This document shows positions 9,501 to 19,479 of a stretch of 64,000 nt of DNA, one piece after another. The translations under genes were made by a program, and so were the position numbers. How positions within the stretch are numbered: the stretch's first letter is position 1; each line of letters begins with the position of its first letter. This stretch comes from Nocardia jiangxiensis NBRC 101359 (GTDB taxonomy: Bacteria; Actinomycetota; Actinomycetes; Mycobacteriales; Mycobacteriaceae): NCBI RefSeq assembly GCF_000308615.1, contig NZ_BAGB01000003.1, forward strand, positions 1 through 64,000, given 5' to 3'. The notes under the pieces were generated by a model that saw nothing but the letters and a program-made list of their open reading frames with translations, did not search any database and was not told the origin of the DNA.

Positions 9501-11811
9501 CAATATGCGTCACTCGGTGTACTTCACCAATGCGGTGCGCCAGGCCGTGGACGCCGGGATCACCACGTTCCTCGAGCTGGCGCCGAATTCCATTGCGCTG
9601 ATGCAGGTTCTGGGCACCACCTTCGCCGCCGGAGTGCACAACGCGGCATTGATCGCGACGCTCAAGCGCAAGGAGGACGAGTCCGCGGGCATCATCTCCG
9701 CGCTCGCCCAGCTGTACGTGCAGGGACACAAGGTCGATCTGTCCTCGCTGCTGGGCGCCGGTGACTACGCCGACATTCCGCGAACGGCCTTCCTGCGCAA
9801 GGAATACTGGCCCAAGGTCAGTCTCCCCACCGGTTCGGGAAGCGGCCGCGCGCCGGGTGCGCATGTCGCGATGCCCGACGGCCGGCACGCCTGGGAGGTG
9901 CAGGCCGCGGCCGTGGCCGGACTGCCCGAACTGGTCGCCGCCGCCGCGTCGCAGGTGCTCGCCGACGCCGTTGTCGGTGCGGCCGTGGCACATTCGCCGG
10001 TGCCCGCCTCGGGCACGTTGACCACCACGCTGACCCCGCATCCCGGTGGTGCGTCGGTGCAGGTGCATGCCAAGCAGGACAACGCTTTCCGGCTGTTGTT
10101 CGAAGCGGTGATCACCTCGTCTTCGGCAGGTGTGGCCCCGGTCGCGACGACTCCGGCTGCCGTGGAAGCCGTTGCGGTGCCGGCTGTTGCCGCCGAGGAC
10201 GGTCCGGTCGTGCTCGCCGAATTCGGTGAGCGCTGGGATCCGGCCAGCAGTGAGACGGTCGAGGAGCGCCTGGCGATCATCGTCGCGGAATCCATGGGTT
10301 ACGCCGTGGAGGATCTGCCGATGGAGATCCCGCTGATGGAGCTGGGTCTGGATTCGCTGATGGCCATGCGGATCAAGAACCGCGTCGAATACGAATTCGA
10401 CATTCCGCAGCTGCAGATCGCGGCGGTGCGCGATGCCAGCCTGCACGAGGTCGGCAAGGTGCTGCACTACGCCATCGAGCACCGCGACGAGATGGTCGCC
10501 ATGGCGGAGAAGCAGGCCGCCGAGGGCGGAACGCTCGCCGTGGACGACGAATTCGTCGCCGCGGCCCGCGCCGCGGTGGAGGCCGGGCACGATCCGGCCG
10601 CGGTGGTGAAGGCCAAGGTCGCCGAGGCCGGGAAGCCTGCCGAAGCCCAAAAGCCCGCTGCGACAACCGAGTCCGGTGAGTTCGAGGCGAAATCCGCGGA
10701 GTCGACTCCCGCGGACCTCGCCAAGGCAGCCGAGGCGAACATCCCACCCCGTGACGCCGCCGAACGACTGGCCTACGCCACCTGGGCGACCATCGTCGGC
10801 AAGTCCGCGGGCGGGATCTTCGACGCCCTGCCGCAATTGGACGAGTCCACCGCGCAGAAGCTGGCCGAACGGCTCACCGAGCGGCTCGGCTCGGAGGTCA
10901 CCGCGGCCGACGTGCGCGCCGGCGAGACCATCGAACAGCTCGCGAACATCGTGCGCGAACATCAGGAGGGCGACGTCGACGGTTACGTGCGCACCCTGCG
11001 CGCACCCGTCGAGGGCTCGAATGCGTTGCCGGTCTTCGTCTTCCACCCCTCGGGCGGTAATACGCTGGTGTACGAGCCGCTGCTCAAGCGGCTGCCCGAC
11101 GACACCCCGATGTACGGGTTCGAACGCATCGAGGGTTCGATCGAGGATCGCTCCCGGGAGTACGCGGACAAGATCCGCGCACTGCATCCGGACGGTCCGT
11201 ACGTGCTGTACGGCTGGTCGTTGGGTGCGGTGTTCGCGCTCGGCGTCGGTCAGGTGATGCGCGCCGCCGGTGACGACGTGCGCCTGGTCGGTCTGATCGA
11301 TCTCGCGATTCCGGTCGAGCCGGAGGACAACAGCCCGAAGGGCCGTCGTGCGCGCGTCGAGCGGTTCCAGGAGTTCGCCCAGAAGACCTACGGCATCAAG
11401 GGCGAACTGGACGACGACATGCTCGACGAGCTGGCCGAGGCCTCCGACGAGGAGCAGTACCAGATCATCATGGAGCTGATGAAGTTCGCCGACGTCAAGA
11501 TTCCCGGCGGCGTCATCGAACATCAGCGCACCTCGTGGCTGGATGGCCGGGACCTCGAGAAGACCCGTCCGTCGCACTACGACGGCGACACCGTGCTGTA
11601 CCTCGCCGATCGCTACCACGACGGCATCATCGAGATCGAACCCCGCTACGCGGACCGGCTGCCCAACGGCGGCTGGGACGATTTCATCCCGAGTCTGGAA
11701 ATCATCCACATCCCGGGGGATCATCTCCAGATCATCGACGAACCACGTATCGCAACGATCGGGGCAGACCTCACCCTGAAACTCGCGGAAATTGCGAAGG
11801 GAGCCCAGTGA
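6568..11811 (+). CDS. pks13: Polyketide synthase Pks13, mycolic acid condensase
   Basis: Performs the final Claisen condensation of the meromycoloyl chain with a carboxylated fatty acid to give the alpha-alkyl beta-keto mycolate precursor, then releases it. The 1747 residues show the standard layout: N-terminal carrier (Ser88 in FGLASRDA), ketosynthase (Cys331 in DTACSS, His466 in EAHGTGT, His506 in NFGHLE), acyltransferase (Ser818 in GHSQGE), second carrier (Ser1263 in LGLDSLM), a charged Ala-rich linker (about 1320-1400) and thioesterase (Ser1551 in GWSLGA, His1719 in GDHLQ). All key residues are present. I chose ATG 6568, with GAGG six bases upstream, over the adjacent TTG at 6565. The stop overlaps the start of accD4 (GTGA). 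Confidence 0.97.
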   Translation: MADNEGTQTTETAAAHAESAEGTAAASSENAESTAAVAKTGDSQPAAGAGMSVAELREWLQRWVADATGQPIESITVDRPMEEFGLASRDAIALGGDVEELTGVMLNATIVYQHPTIASLAERIINGEPELPEETTDDSFYTAGYQSGAAHDIAIVGLSTRLPGAGETPESTWEFLIGGGDAIRDLPPGRWSEFTADPEVAEAVAAANTLGGYLDQDVVKGFDAEFFAMSPVEVARVDPQQRLMLELTWEALEHARIPASGLKGESVGVYVGSSTNDFQLLAVLGAGNSDPDAPASADAYAITGSSSAIISNRVSYFYDFRGPSVAVDTACSSALVAVHQAVRDLRSGDADLALAGGVNMLLAPAGSLGFDAIGAFAKDGHIKAFSADADGMIRSEGAGLVVLKRLADAERDGDTIHAVIKGTAINNDGRSNGLLAPNPEAQADVLRRAYRDAGIAPSTVDYIEAHGTGTLIGDPIEASALGRIVGRGRDEDKPALLGSAKTNFGHLESGAGAASLAKVIMSLQHNVIPPNIRFAGPNPYIQFDEAHLKIVDAPTEFPRYSGTATIGVSGFGFGGTNAHVVIQEYVPATAEAQAPEASGTTDPDAETTDIVADAEAILDRTDGSAESDAPEWTAERTEPLPVILPVSAYLPSRRRHAAQQLADWLESDAAQDVPLADVARSLAKRNHGRSRGVVVATTREEAVAGLRALATGKPGQGVFTADAPAAKGAMWVLSGFGSHHRKMGKQLYLENSIFSRTIDEVDELVQDEAGYSVREMMLDDAQDWDIGTSQVGVFAIQLGIAALLRAHGAEPSAIVGHSQGEAAGSYLSGGLPLEDAVRVICARSRLMKEGDEMLPDSDIRNMALLEYSAEDVDALLPEFPDIEVAVYAAPTNTVIGGPPDQVHAIVARAEAEGKFARVLQTRGAGHTSQMDPLLGELAAELAGIEPTKPTVDLYSTVHKSVVYRAGSDPVHDVDYWVTNMRHSVYFTNAVRQAVDAGITTFLELAPNSIALMQVLGTTFAAGVHNAALIATLKRKEDESAGIISALAQLYVQGHKVDLSSLLGAGDYADIPRTAFLRKEYWPKVSLPTGSGSGRAPGAHVAMPDGRHAWEVQAAAVAGLPELVAAAASQVLADAVVGAAVAHSPVPASGTLTTTLTPHPGGASVQVHAKQDNAFRLLFEAVITSSSAGVAPVATTPAAVEAVAVPAVAAEDGPVVLAEFGERWDPASSETVEERLAIIVAESMGYAVEDLPMEIPLMELGLDSLMAMRIKNRVEYEFDIPQLQIAAVRDASLHEVGKVLHYAIEHRDEMVAMAEKQAAEGGTLAVDDEFVAAARAAVEAGHDPAAVVKAKVAEAGKPAEAQKPAATTESGEFEAKSAESTPADLAKAAEANIPPRDAAERLAYATWATIVGKSAGGIFDALPQLDESTAQKLAERLTERLGSEVTAADVRAGETIEQLANIVREHQEGDVDGYVRTLRAPVEGSNALPVFVFHPSGGNTLVYEPLLKRLPDDTPMYGFERIEGSIEDRSREYADKIRALHPDGPYVLYGWSLGAVFALGVGQVMRAAGDDVRLVGLIDLAIPVEPEDNSPKGRRARVERFQEFAQKTYGIKGELDDDMLDELAEASDEEQYQIIMELMKFADVKIPGGVIEHQRTSWLDGRDLEKTRPSHYDGDTVLYLADRYHDGIIEIEPRYADRLPNGGWDDFIPSLEIIHIPGDHLQIIDEPRIATIGADLTLKLAEIAKGAQ

Positions 11812-13352
11812 ACACCACGGCGGAGAAGCTTGCCGATCTGCGCAAGAAGCTCGAACTTGCCCAGGAACCGGCCGGCGAAGCCGGTGTGGCCAAGCGCGCC
11901 AAGAAGGGGATTCCCTCCGCCCGCGAGCGGATAGACATGTTCCTCGATCCCGGCACCTTCGTCGAGATCGGCGCGCTGATGCGCAACCCGAACGTCAAGG
12001 ACTCGCTGTACGGCGACGGCGTCGTGGTCGGGCACGGCAAGGTCGAGGGACGTCCGGTGGCGGTGTTCTCGCACGATCAGACCGTGTACGGCGGGTCGGT
12101 CGGCGAGATGTTCGGCCGCAAGGTCGGCATGATCATGCAGTACGCGGCCAAGGTCGGCTGCCCGATCGTCGGCATCCAGGACTCCGGCGGCGCGCGCGTG
12201 CAGGAGGCCGTGGTCTCGCTGGCCTGGTACGCCAACCTCGCGCTGCTGACCGAGCCGCTGTCCGGCATGGTTCCGCAGATCTCGATCATTCTGGGCAACT
12301 GTGCCGGTGGCGCGGTGTACCAGCCGATCAACACCGACGTCGTGGTCGCCACCGAGAGTGCGCACATGTTCGTCACCGGGCCGAAGGTGCTGCGCGAGGT
12401 GACCGGCGAGGACATCAGCCTCGAGGAGCTGGGCGGTGCGTACAGCCAGGCCGAGTACGGCAACGTCCACCACATCGCCAAGGACGAGCAGGCGGCCTTC
12501 GACTGGGTGCGGCACTACCTGAGCTTCATGCCGTCGAGCTGCCAGGGCGTTCCGCCGGTGATCAATCCGGGGCTCGAGCCGGAGGTCACCGAGACCGATC
12601 GGGAACTGGATTCGATCGTGCCGGACTCGGACAACGCCGGGTACGACATGCACGACATTCTGCTGCGCATCTTCGACGACGGTGATTTCCACGAGGTCGG
12701 CGGCGCGGCGGCGAAGAACATCATCACCGGATTCGCCCGCGTGGACGGACACGCCGTGGGTGTGGTGGCGAATCAGCCGATGGTGTACGCGGGTTCGCTG
12801 GACGCGCGCGCCTCGGACAAGGCCTCGCACTTCGTGCGGATGTGCGACGCGTACGACATTCCGCTGGTGTACGTCGTCGATACGCCCGGGTTCATGCCCG
12901 GTGTGGAGCAGGAGAAGATCGGCGTCATCAAGCGCGGCGGCCGGTTGCTGTTCGCGTTCGTCGAGGCCACGGTGCCGAAGGTGACCGTGGTGATCCGCAA
13001 GTCCTACGGCGGCGGTTACGCGGCGATGGGGTCCAAGCAACTCGGCGCGGATATCAATCTGGCCTGGCCCACGGCCCGTATCGCGGTCATGGGTGCGGAG
13101 AGCGCGGTCAGCCTGATCGGCGGACGGCAGATCGCCGCCGCGCCGGAGGAGCAGCGCGAGGGCATCCGCAAGCAGATGATCGACTTCTACAACGCGACCG
13201 TCGCGACCCCCTGGGTGGCGGCCGAACGCGGATACGTCGACGCGGTCATCGAACCTTCCGCGACGCGTCTGGAGATCCGGCGCGCCATGAAGCTGCTGCG
13301 CGACAAGAAGCTCATCCGCAACCCGCGCAAGCACCACCTGCTGCCGCTGTAG
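11808..13352 (+). CDS. accD4: Acyl-CoA carboxylase beta subunit AccD4
   Basis: Carboxyltransferase subunit that, with AccA3 and AccD5 in mycobacteria, carboxylates the long-chain acyl-CoA used by Pks13 as extender. It has 514 residues (522 in M. tuberculosis). It shows the two-lobed crotonase-like carboxyltransferase fold with glycine-rich oxyanion stretches ([19 protein letters not shown] and later [11 protein letters not shown]). It starts with a GTG overlapping the pks13 stop codon, so translation is probably coupled. It is the last gene of the mycolate operon and is followed by a hairpin. Confidence 0.96.
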   Translation: MNTTAEKLADLRKKLELAQEPAGEAGVAKRAKKGIPSARERIDMFLDPGTFVEIGALMRNPNVKDSLYGDGVVVGHGKVEGRPVAVFSHDQTVYGGSVGEMFGRKVGMIMQYAAKVGCPIVGIQDSGGARVQEAVVSLAWYANLALLTEPLSGMVPQISIILGNCAGGAVYQPINTDVVVATESAHMFVTGPKVLREVTGEDISLEELGGAYSQAEYGNVHHIAKDEQAAFDWVRHYLSFMPSSCQGVPPVINPGLEPEVTETDRELDSIVPDSDNAGYDMHDILLRIFDDGDFHEVGGAAAKNIITGFARVDGHAVGVVANQPMVYAGSLDARASDKASHFVRMCDAYDIPLVYVVDTPGFMPGVEQEKIGVIKRGGRLLFAFVEATVPKVTVVIRKSYGGGYAAMGSKQLGADINLAWPTARIAVMGAESAVSLIGGRQIAAAPEEQREGIRKQMIDFYNATVATPWVAAERGYVDAVIEPSATRLEIRRAMKLLRDKKLIRNPRKHHLLPL

Positions 13353-13366
13353 TAGCCGACGACGCG

Positions 13367-13399
13367 GGTGCCCGATCACCATCCCGGTGGGCGGGCACC
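13367..13399. terminator. Bidirectional hairpin terminator
   Basis: GGTGCCCG (13367-13374) pairs with CGGGCACC (13392-13399), with an inner CACC/GGTG stem. It lies between the convergent stops of accD4 and the fusion gene. There is no U-tract, as is common in high-GC actinobacteria. Confidence 0.55.
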
Positions 13400-13401
13400 G
13401 G

Positions 13402-15585
13402 TCACGCCTGCGGCGAGGCGTCCTCGCCGGGCGTGTGGGTTATGCGCACCACGACCTGCTCGTTGTCGACGGTGTAACCCTCGTAGACGAATTCGGTGTG
13501 CGTGGCGGCCACGTACTCCTTCCAGGCCCGATACTCGTGGTGCTGCCAGCCCGGATAGTTGAAGTACTCGTCGAACACGATGATGCTGCCCCGGCGCAGT
13601 CGCGGCCCGACCAATTCGAGCACGGTGCGAGCGGAGCTGTACAGATCGCAATCGATGTGCAGGAAATCCACCGGACCGGGATGTTCGTCCAGAAATTCCG
13701 GCAGCACATCGGCGAACAGCCCGACGACGAGTTCCGCACCCGTCACCTCCGGCCATTCCTCGGTGGCGAAAGTGCCCGCCGGAAAGCCGGTCCGCCACGT
13801 CTCGGGCAGACCGTGGAACGAATCGAATCCGTATACCCCGCCGTTGCGGTTCGCGGCGATGATCCGCAGCGTTCCGCCGGTGGACACGCCGAATTCCAAG
13901 GCCAGACCGTCACCGGTGCACAGCGACAACGCGTACTGCAGGGTGTTGTACGGAGTGTTGAAGACCTGGCCGGTCGTCATTTCGTCGGTCGCCAGGCGGG
14001 CGCTGTCCGAGGCCGCCACGGCCTGCGCGGCGAAAGCCAGGTTGCGCCGGTGACGTCGCTCGTAACCGTCGATCGACCACAGCATCTCGTTGGCGGTGGA
14101 CGTCACGTGATCGCGCAGTTCCTTGGTTATCTCCTCGCGGAGGGAATGCCGTAGCTCGTCGAGTTTCCGGGACCATTCGATCGCCGATTCCTCGTGCGAT
14201 TCGACGGTCCACCGGGCCGGGCGATCATCGTGGTCGACGACATCGTTCGACGATGCCATCACCTGTTCCGCGAGTTGCCGATATCTGCCCAGGACCGCGT
14301 CGTGCCCGAACCCCGCATCCTGCGTGAAGAATGTCAGATGGCTCACCAGCAGTTTCGGGTATATGCAATTCTGTCGGCCGAGATATTCCGGTATCTGAAC
14401 GGAGAGCATTTGTTCGTCGTCCGCCACGTCGGCGGACATGAAGGACATATCCCTGCCGAGCCAGGAGACGAAGTTGATGCTGATGCGGCCGTTGAACGGG
14501 ACGGGCCGATCGGGCATCTGCTCGAACAGCTCGCGATTGTCCAGGAAATAATTGTGCAGATCGGTCGCCATCGCGGCGCTGGTCCACAGGAACGGGTGAT
14601 GGTCGTTCGGGGACGGGGTGACCCGGATCAGGTCCTGCGGCAACACACCCTGCTGTTGCTGGAGGTCCGCGCACGCGCCATTGTTGACGACATTCGCGCT
14701 CACCAGGAAATACCGGCGTTCGCGGGCGCGGAATCGGATGAAGTCGGCGAGGTTGTCCAATTGGATGTAGACGATGTCGTCATCGCATTTGAGAAATACC
14801 GTGTCGGCGTAGTGCTCGGCCCGGTTCGCGTAGCTCCCCAGCGCCTCGGACCAGCCCGACTCCGAGCGCCCGGCCGTGTGGTAGAGGTATTCGTTGACGT
14901 CCTCCCGGTCCGGGAATCGCCATTCACCCGCGGCGCCGAAACCGGTCTTCACATGGATGTCGTACTTGCCCTGCGCCATGTCCATCCGGTGCTCGAATGC
15001 CGGGCTTCCGTCGATCGACAGTGTCAGGCCCGACGAGTCCATGGTGAGTTCGATATCGCGGAACAGCACTGCGGAAAGAATTCCGGGCGTTTCCTTCTGG
15101 GCGATGACGGGTGGTTCTTCGCTGCGTTCCGCGAACAGGTCCGCGACGTCCATGCGCCGGAGTGCGGTGCGGGTGTTCGCCCATCCCCCGATGATCAATT
15201 CATAGGCGGGTGCGGACGGGTAGAAGGGGTGTATCCCGATATGGACATCGCTTCCCGCGCGTACCCGGGCGGAGAATTTTCGAGTGTTCTCGAAATTCGT
15301 GTCCACCCGGACCGTGGGGTAATAGACCAGGTCATCCGGAGTGCGCCCGATCACCGGGAATTGCGATTTCAGCCAACTGTCGTCGTCATCGTTCCGGGAG
15401 AAGTTCCAGACGTGCCATTCATCGATGATGCCCCGGCGCAATGCTTCTCGCACATAATCGGTCAGCAGTTCCATGCGGTCCCGACGACCGGCGAATGTGA
15501 GCATGACCACGGGTTGTCCGTCGACCGGCACGGAGATGTACGCCTTCCCATCGGCACCGCGCGGCCGAGCCGCGTCTGGATTCAC
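13402..15585 (-). CDS. Fusion: glycosyltransferase-like domain with inserted Methyltransf_FA-like domain, plus C-terminal methyltransferase
   Basis: A 727-residue protein with three recognisable parts. Residues about 16-95 and 226-440 read as one glycosyltransferase-like domain: a VVMLTFAGRRD opening, and CDDDIVYIQ at 267-275, which looks like a metal-binding DXD. It is interrupted at about 96-225 by a segment resembling Methyltransf_FA/farnesoic-acid-methyltransferase-like beta domains (SDVHIGI, IIGGWANTRT). Residues about 541-720 are a class I SAM methyltransferase of the TylF/Methyltransf_24 type (EFGVSTGG at 564-571, GFDSFHGLPE, HIDCDLYSS, FDEYFNY). A charged, probably helical linker (about 465-520) joins them. 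It starts with GTG at 15585 with a weak ribosome site. It is convergent with accD4 and stands alone. A role in making a methylated envelope sugar is inferred from context. Domain boundaries are by eye. Confidence 0.7.
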   Translation of the reverse strand: MNPDAARPRGADGKAYISVPVDGQPVVMLTFAGRRDRMELLTDYVREALRRGIIDEWHVWNFSRNDDDDSWLKSQFPVIGRTPDDLVYYPTVRVDTNFENTRKFSARVRAGSDVHIGIHPFYPSAPAYELIIGGWANTRTALRRMDVADLFAERSEEPPVIAQKETPGILSAVLFRDIELTMDSSGLTLSIDGSPAFEHRMDMAQGKYDIHVKTGFGAAGEWRFPDREDVNEYLYHTAGRSESGWSEALGSYANRAEHYADTVFLKCDDDIVYIQLDNLADFIRFRARERRYFLVSANVVNNGACADLQQQQGVLPQDLIRVTPSPNDHHPFLWTSAAMATDLHNYFLDNRELFEQMPDRPVPFNGRISINFVSWLGRDMSFMSADVADDEQMLSVQIPEYLGRQNCIYPKLLVSHLTFFTQDAGFGHDAVLGRYRQLAEQVMASSNDVVDHDDRPARWTVESHEESAIEWSRKLDELRHSLREEITKELRDHVTSTANEMLWSIDGYERRHRRNLAFAAQAVAASDSARLATDEMTTGQVFNTPYNTLQYALSLCTGDGLALEFGVSTGGTLRIIAANRNGGVYGFDSFHGLPETWRTGFPAGTFATEEWPEVTGAELVVGLFADVLPEFLDEHPGPVDFLHIDCDLYSSARTVLELVGPRLRRGSIIVFDEYFNYPGWQHHEYRAWKEYVAATHTEFVYEGYTVDNEQVVVRITHTPGEDASPQA

Positions 15586-15760
15586 CGCAGTCTACCGGAG
15601 CGGGGAATGCCTGTAATTTCGTGCGCGAGACTGCGGTTGAGCGCGCAACGCGGATGAGATCGTGCTGAACGGCCATCGTCGGGGTACTGAACGACAGCTG
15701 AACGGAGTGTCTTTGCCGGATTCGGCCGGTCCGCCCTCCCGCATGTGAGAGCCTTCAGCT

Positions 15761-15961
15761 ATGGGTAGCGCACCGAAGGCCGTACTAGAAGGCGGGCCCG
15801 CCGACCTGCCGCAACGCATCGTTCCGATCACCCCGCCCGGTATCGAACTACGGGTGCAGTTCCACGGCGGCTACGAGCGTTTCAAGGTCACGCCCCGGCA
15901 CCAGGACACCCCCGAGGGAAACCTCCCCGTCTACCAGTGGTGCGAGCGCATCGAGCCCTGA
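15761..15961 (+). CDS. Small DUF5988-like protein
   Basis: A 66-residue acidic-neutral protein with no signal peptide or membrane segment. It contains the pattern GGPADLPQRIV near the start and TPEGNLPVYQW near the end, which I associate with small actinobacterial DUF5988 proteins of unknown function. Codon use is coding-like (GC-rich third positions). No convincing Shine-Dalgarno is seen. It is divergent from the fusion gene and convergent with embB, ending just before a strong hairpin. Confidence 0.65.
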   Translation: MGSAPKAVLEGGPADLPQRIVPITPPGIELRVQFHGGYERFKVTPRHQDTPEGNLPVYQWCERIEP

Positions 15962-15964
15962 GGC

Positions 15965-16015
15965 GAACCGGCGGCAGGCGGCGCGGAACGACCGCGCCGC
16001 CTGCCGCTCCGGTTC
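15965..16015. terminator. Strong bidirectional hairpin terminator
   Basis: A perfect 16-base stem, 15971-15986 with 15992-16007 and loop AACGA, is extended by GAACCG (15965-15970) and CGGTTC (16010-16015). It sits between the convergent ends of the small gene and embB, overlapping the embB stop by two bases. Confidence 0.8.
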
Positions 16016-19000
16016 AGTAGGAGCGCATGCGGCCCGGGGACCACAGACCCGAGCGGGTTGCGGTGCCCGTCGTGATGGCTGCGGGAGTGGCGGCGGGGAC
16101 GTAGCGGTCGTAGCGCTCGAGCGAACCCCAGTCGCGGGCCCAGTTGTCCTTCAGATACGTGGGAATGGTGGTGGAACTCGCCAGCATCTGGGTGAAGCCG
16201 AGCGGACCGCCGTATTCCTCGGCCTGCCAGGTGTCGGTGGAGCTCACCGCGAGCGGGCGGTCCGGCAGGATGCGGTAGTTCGGCATATCCGCCACGCCGT
16301 AGCGGTGCAGGAACGGCTGCTGGCAGGGGAACTGCAGGCCGACCGCCCAGTCCTGCAGCACCGGCTGCTTCGGACCCAGGAAGGTGTTGAGCGTCTGCAG
16401 TTTCGGCACTCGCGGCGGGGTGAAGGCCAGCCACTGATCGCCGATCAGCACCCGGCGATCCGCGACGATGCGCACCACGTCGGTGTCGGGGGCGAGCTTG
16501 TCCAGCGGGACCCGCAGATTGCGCCAGGACGGCGCCGGACCCACGTCGCGCGGCACGTAGCTGCCTTCCGAGAGCACCGTTCCGTCGGCCTGGCGCTTGC
16601 CGTATTCGACCACCAGATTCTGGCCGTACTGCATCGCGCCGGTCTGGTCGTAGGACAGGATCCGCCCGGCCGCGGTCACCACGATCAGCGGGGACTGCGC
16701 CGAACGCGGGGGCAGCTGATACCAGCTCGAGGTCAGATGCGCCGGAGTCTGCAGACCCTCCTGATAGCTGCCCATGATCGGCGTCTTCGCCGGATCCAAC
16801 CCGAACGGCAGGGCGACGGTACTGCCGTTGACGCCCGGATGCTGGATCGAACCGCCGCCGGTCCCGGCGTTCTGCCCCTCGGCGAAATTCGCGCCGACCG
16901 ACTGGCTCGAGGTGTTGCCGGTGCCTGGTTTCACCTCCACCGCATCGGCTTTCAGATCCGAGGGCACGCCGTTGGGCGTGAATCCGGACGGGTCGGCGCC
17001 CGCGAGCGGATCACCCTTGGCGGGCGGATTCGTCCGGTCGATGATCGGCTGCAACCGTCCATCGTTCGGATTCGATTCCACCAGAACGTCGTTGGCCAGA
17101 CCGCAGGAATTACCGCCCACCGCATCGAAATTCGAGCGAGCCAGCGAGAACGCCGGATACTGCGAGTACGCGCCCTTGGCCAGCGAGAGCACCTCGAACA
17201 GCACCATCGCCGCGGCGATGACCGTCAGCGGGATCGCGGCGAATTTACGAATCCGCCTGCCGCGCACGGTTTTCGCGGAGTCGAGCGGTTTTGCGTAGCC
17301 CTCGCGCAACGCCTGCCAGCCCACCAGGATCACCGCCAGGCCGAACAACACCAGGATCACGGTGTTCGACTTGATGCCGTGCAGCACCACCATCTTGTCG
17401 AACCACGGCACGCCGTAACTCGACACGTACCAGTAGCCGTTGATGCCCGAGAACGACACGGCCAGCGTGAACAGCAGCGCCGCAAGGAATATCGAGCGGT
17501 TCTTGCGTGAGCGCAGCGCCGTCGCCGACACCGCCACCGCGGTCACCGCCGCGAGTGATCCGGCGATACCGGCATACGCGCCGAAGTGGTGCGTCCACTT
17601 GGTCGGGTTGAACATCATCAGGAAGATCGTCCCGAACACCACGCCCAGCAGCCGCCACGTCGGGGCGCTCGCGATGCCCGCCACCCGGCGCCGGCGCAGC
17701 AGCACCAGCATCGTGGTGAACAGGCACAGGATCATCACCAGGAAGGCGAAGCGGCGCGACACCGAGCCGTCCACGGTCTCCACGAACAGGTAGTAGTACC
17801 GCAGATAGTCCTCGTACCAGGCCAGATTCGGTCCGGTCTGCTGTCGCAGCCGGTCGGCTTCCTGGATTCCGGCGAAGGTCTGATCGCTGTAGACCACCGT
17901 CAGCACCAGGAATCCGGCCGCGGCTATCGGCGCCAGCAGCGGCAGCGTCGAACCGAGGAACGACCGATCCCACCGATTGCGGCCCGATTCGGCCAGAACG
18001 CGCCTGCGGCGCACCACGATTCGCACCAGCGGGCGGATTCCGGCCAGCAGTGCGGCGATGCAGTTCAATCCGGTCGGCGCGGCGGCCAGGGTGAACGCGG
18101 CGGCCAGCACCGCGATCGCGGCGGGCATCAGGCGTCCGGTCGCGATGGCGCGTTCGATGGACACCCAGGTCAGCAGAACGCCCAGGGCGACAATGGGTTC
18201 CGAGCGCAGGCCGTTGTTGTACGGCAGCCAGAAGGCCAGGAACACCAGCCCGCCGGTCCACAACGCGACGCGGGAGTTACGCACCCCGCGGCCCAGTCGC
18301 GGCACCACCTCGCGGCTGATCACCATCCAACAGGCGATGGCGCAGAGCGTCGCGGGGATGCGGACCCAGGGGCTGGCCGTGGAGATGTGGGCGAACGCCT
18401 GGATGACGTCGTAGTACCAGCCGAACGGCGCCTCGGGCACCCCGTACCAGCGGAAATAGTTCGCCAGATAGCCCGCGTGCGGTGCGACGCGCACCATGGT
18501 CAGGATGTAGCCGTCGTCGGAGGTGTTCGCCCCGATGAAATGCCACACCACCAGCGCGCCGATCACCGCGCCGTCCGCCCAGGTGGGCTTCAACCAGTGC
18601 CGCGGGAAGATCCGGCGATGGCCGCGCGCGTCGCCGGAATCCAGCCGGGCCAGCGCGCCCAGGGCGATCAGCGTGCACAGCAGCGCCGCGATCGAGGCCG
18701 CCAGTTTGGTCAGCGTCGGGGTGGATGTGAAGCGGGAGTCGACGGTCATGTGGAAGGACAGCCCCGCCGGGACGGCTCCCTTCAGATCGGAGAACACGCC
18801 CACGACCTGCGGTCGCAGATCGCCCGCCTGGGTGCCCTCGACCGGCACGGTCGCCTTCGTGGTCGCCCCGTTCGGGCCCGGCTGATCCACCTGCGTGGTC
18901 AGGCCCCCGAACGCGGCATACGTGTGACCGATATCCGAGACGATGTGGATCGTGCTGCAACCGCGCAGTTCGGAGCGCTTGGCCGAGGCCACGATGGCAT

Positions 19001-19385
19001 TGCGGTTCACCACGTCGATGGTGTCCGGGGTCACCCGGACGAACAGTGCCTCGAGTGCGGCGCGATCGCCCTGCGCCGGGGCGGTGTTGAGCACCATCGC
19101 GCCGGTCGGCAGCTTCGTCACCGCCGAACACGGAATACTCGCCTCCAGATCCACCGGGACCTGCGACATCAGCGGCGCCTCGACGTTGCCGAGCGTGCCG
19201 TTCTGCGGCCAGTTCACCTCGGAGGTGGTCTGGTTCACCGGCAGGAACGGCGTCGCGATCGCGAACAGCGCGCCCAGGATGCCGGCGATCAGGGCGATCA
19301 GGCGCGCTGTGCGGAAGTCTCGGGACGCCGCGCGAGTAGCGGCGGGGGTCGGGTCTGTCAAGACAGCAGTAGCAGCGTCGGGCAC
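16014..19385 (-). CDS. embB: Arabinosyltransferase, EmbB-like
   Basis: Integral membrane GT-C enzyme that adds arabinofuranose from decaprenyl-phospho-arabinose to the arabinan of arabinogalactan; Emb proteins are the targets of ethambutol. It has 1123 residues from this GTG (alternative TTG at 19361). It has a first membrane segment near 28-48, a periplasmic lobe, the conserved loop NTSDDGY with Asp290/Asp291, many membrane helices between about 220 and 700, and a C-terminal carbohydrate-binding region. The N-terminal lobe (GAMVLNTAPAQG, NAIVASAKRSEL) matches M. tuberculosis EmbB better than EmbA or EmbC as I recall them. It is the last gene of the arabinan cluster, 94 bases after the other emb gene. 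Confidence 0.88.
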   Translation of the reverse strand: MPDAATAVLTDPTPAATRAASRDFRTARLIALIAGILGALFAIATPFLPVNQTTSEVNWPQNGTLGNVEAPLMSQVPVDLEASIPCSAVTKLPTGAMVLNTAPAQGDRAALEALFVRVTPDTIDVVNRNAIVASAKRSELRGCSTIHIVSDIGHTYAAFGGLTTQVDQPGPNGATTKATVPVEGTQAGDLRPQVVGVFSDLKGAVPAGLSFHMTVDSRFTSTPTLTKLAASIAALLCTLIALGALARLDSGDARGHRRIFPRHWLKPTWADGAVIGALVVWHFIGANTSDDGYILTMVRVAPHAGYLANYFRWYGVPEAPFGWYYDVIQAFAHISTASPWVRIPATLCAIACWMVISREVVPRLGRGVRNSRVALWTGGLVFLAFWLPYNNGLRSEPIVALGVLLTWVSIERAIATGRLMPAAIAVLAAAFTLAAAPTGLNCIAALLAGIRPLVRIVVRRRRVLAESGRNRWDRSFLGSTLPLLAPIAAAGFLVLTVVYSDQTFAGIQEADRLRQQTGPNLAWYEDYLRYYYLFVETVDGSVSRRFAFLVMILCLFTTMLVLLRRRRVAGIASAPTWRLLGVVFGTIFLMMFNPTKWTHHFGAYAGIAGSLAAVTAVAVSATALRSRKNRSIFLAALLFTLAVSFSGINGYWYVSSYGVPWFDKMVVLHGIKSNTVILVLFGLAVILVGWQALREGYAKPLDSAKTVRGRRIRKFAAIPLTVIAAAMVLFEVLSLAKGAYSQYPAFSLARSNFDAVGGNSCGLANDVLVESNPNDGRLQPIIDRTNPPAKGDPLAGADPSGFTPNGVPSDLKADAVEVKPGTGNTSSQSVGANFAEGQNAGTGGGSIQHPGVNGSTVALPFGLDPAKTPIMGSYQEGLQTPAHLTSSWYQLPPRSAQSPLIVVTAAGRILSYDQTGAMQYGQNLVVEYGKRQADGTVLSEGSYVPRDVGPAPSWRNLRVPLDKLAPDTDVVRIVADRRVLIGDQWLAFTPPRVPKLQTLNTFLGPKQPVLQDWAVGLQFPCQQPFLHRYGVADMPNYRILPDRPLAVSSTDTWQAEEYGGPLGFTQMLASSTTIPTYLKDNWARDWGSLERYDRYVPAATPAAITTGTATRSGLWSPGRMRSY

Positions 19386-19410
19386 CGGCTGATCGTAGCT
19401 GTGATTCCAG

Positions 19411-19458
19411 TCTCCGTTTCGCTACGGCTGGTCGTGCTGTATTTTCGCCCTCCGCCGC
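19411..19458. repeat. Diverged relative of the 35-bp repeat between the emb genes
   Basis: The 94-base spacer between the two emb genes contains CTCCGTTTCGCTACGG, then GTGCTGT and a second CTCCGC, which aligns with the 35-base unit at 1965-2060 with several changes and one small gap. The similarity is partial and could be chance in GC-rich DNA. Confidence 0.4.
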
Positions 19459-19479
19459 GTCGCGACAGTTTTTCGGTGC

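Noticed and set aside
6343..11724. A very long open frame (about 1790 codons) on the minus strand opposite pks13
   Set aside because: High GC with third-position bias keeps the antisense frame free of stops. The peptide has no recognisable domain, whereas the plus strand encodes a complete Pks13.
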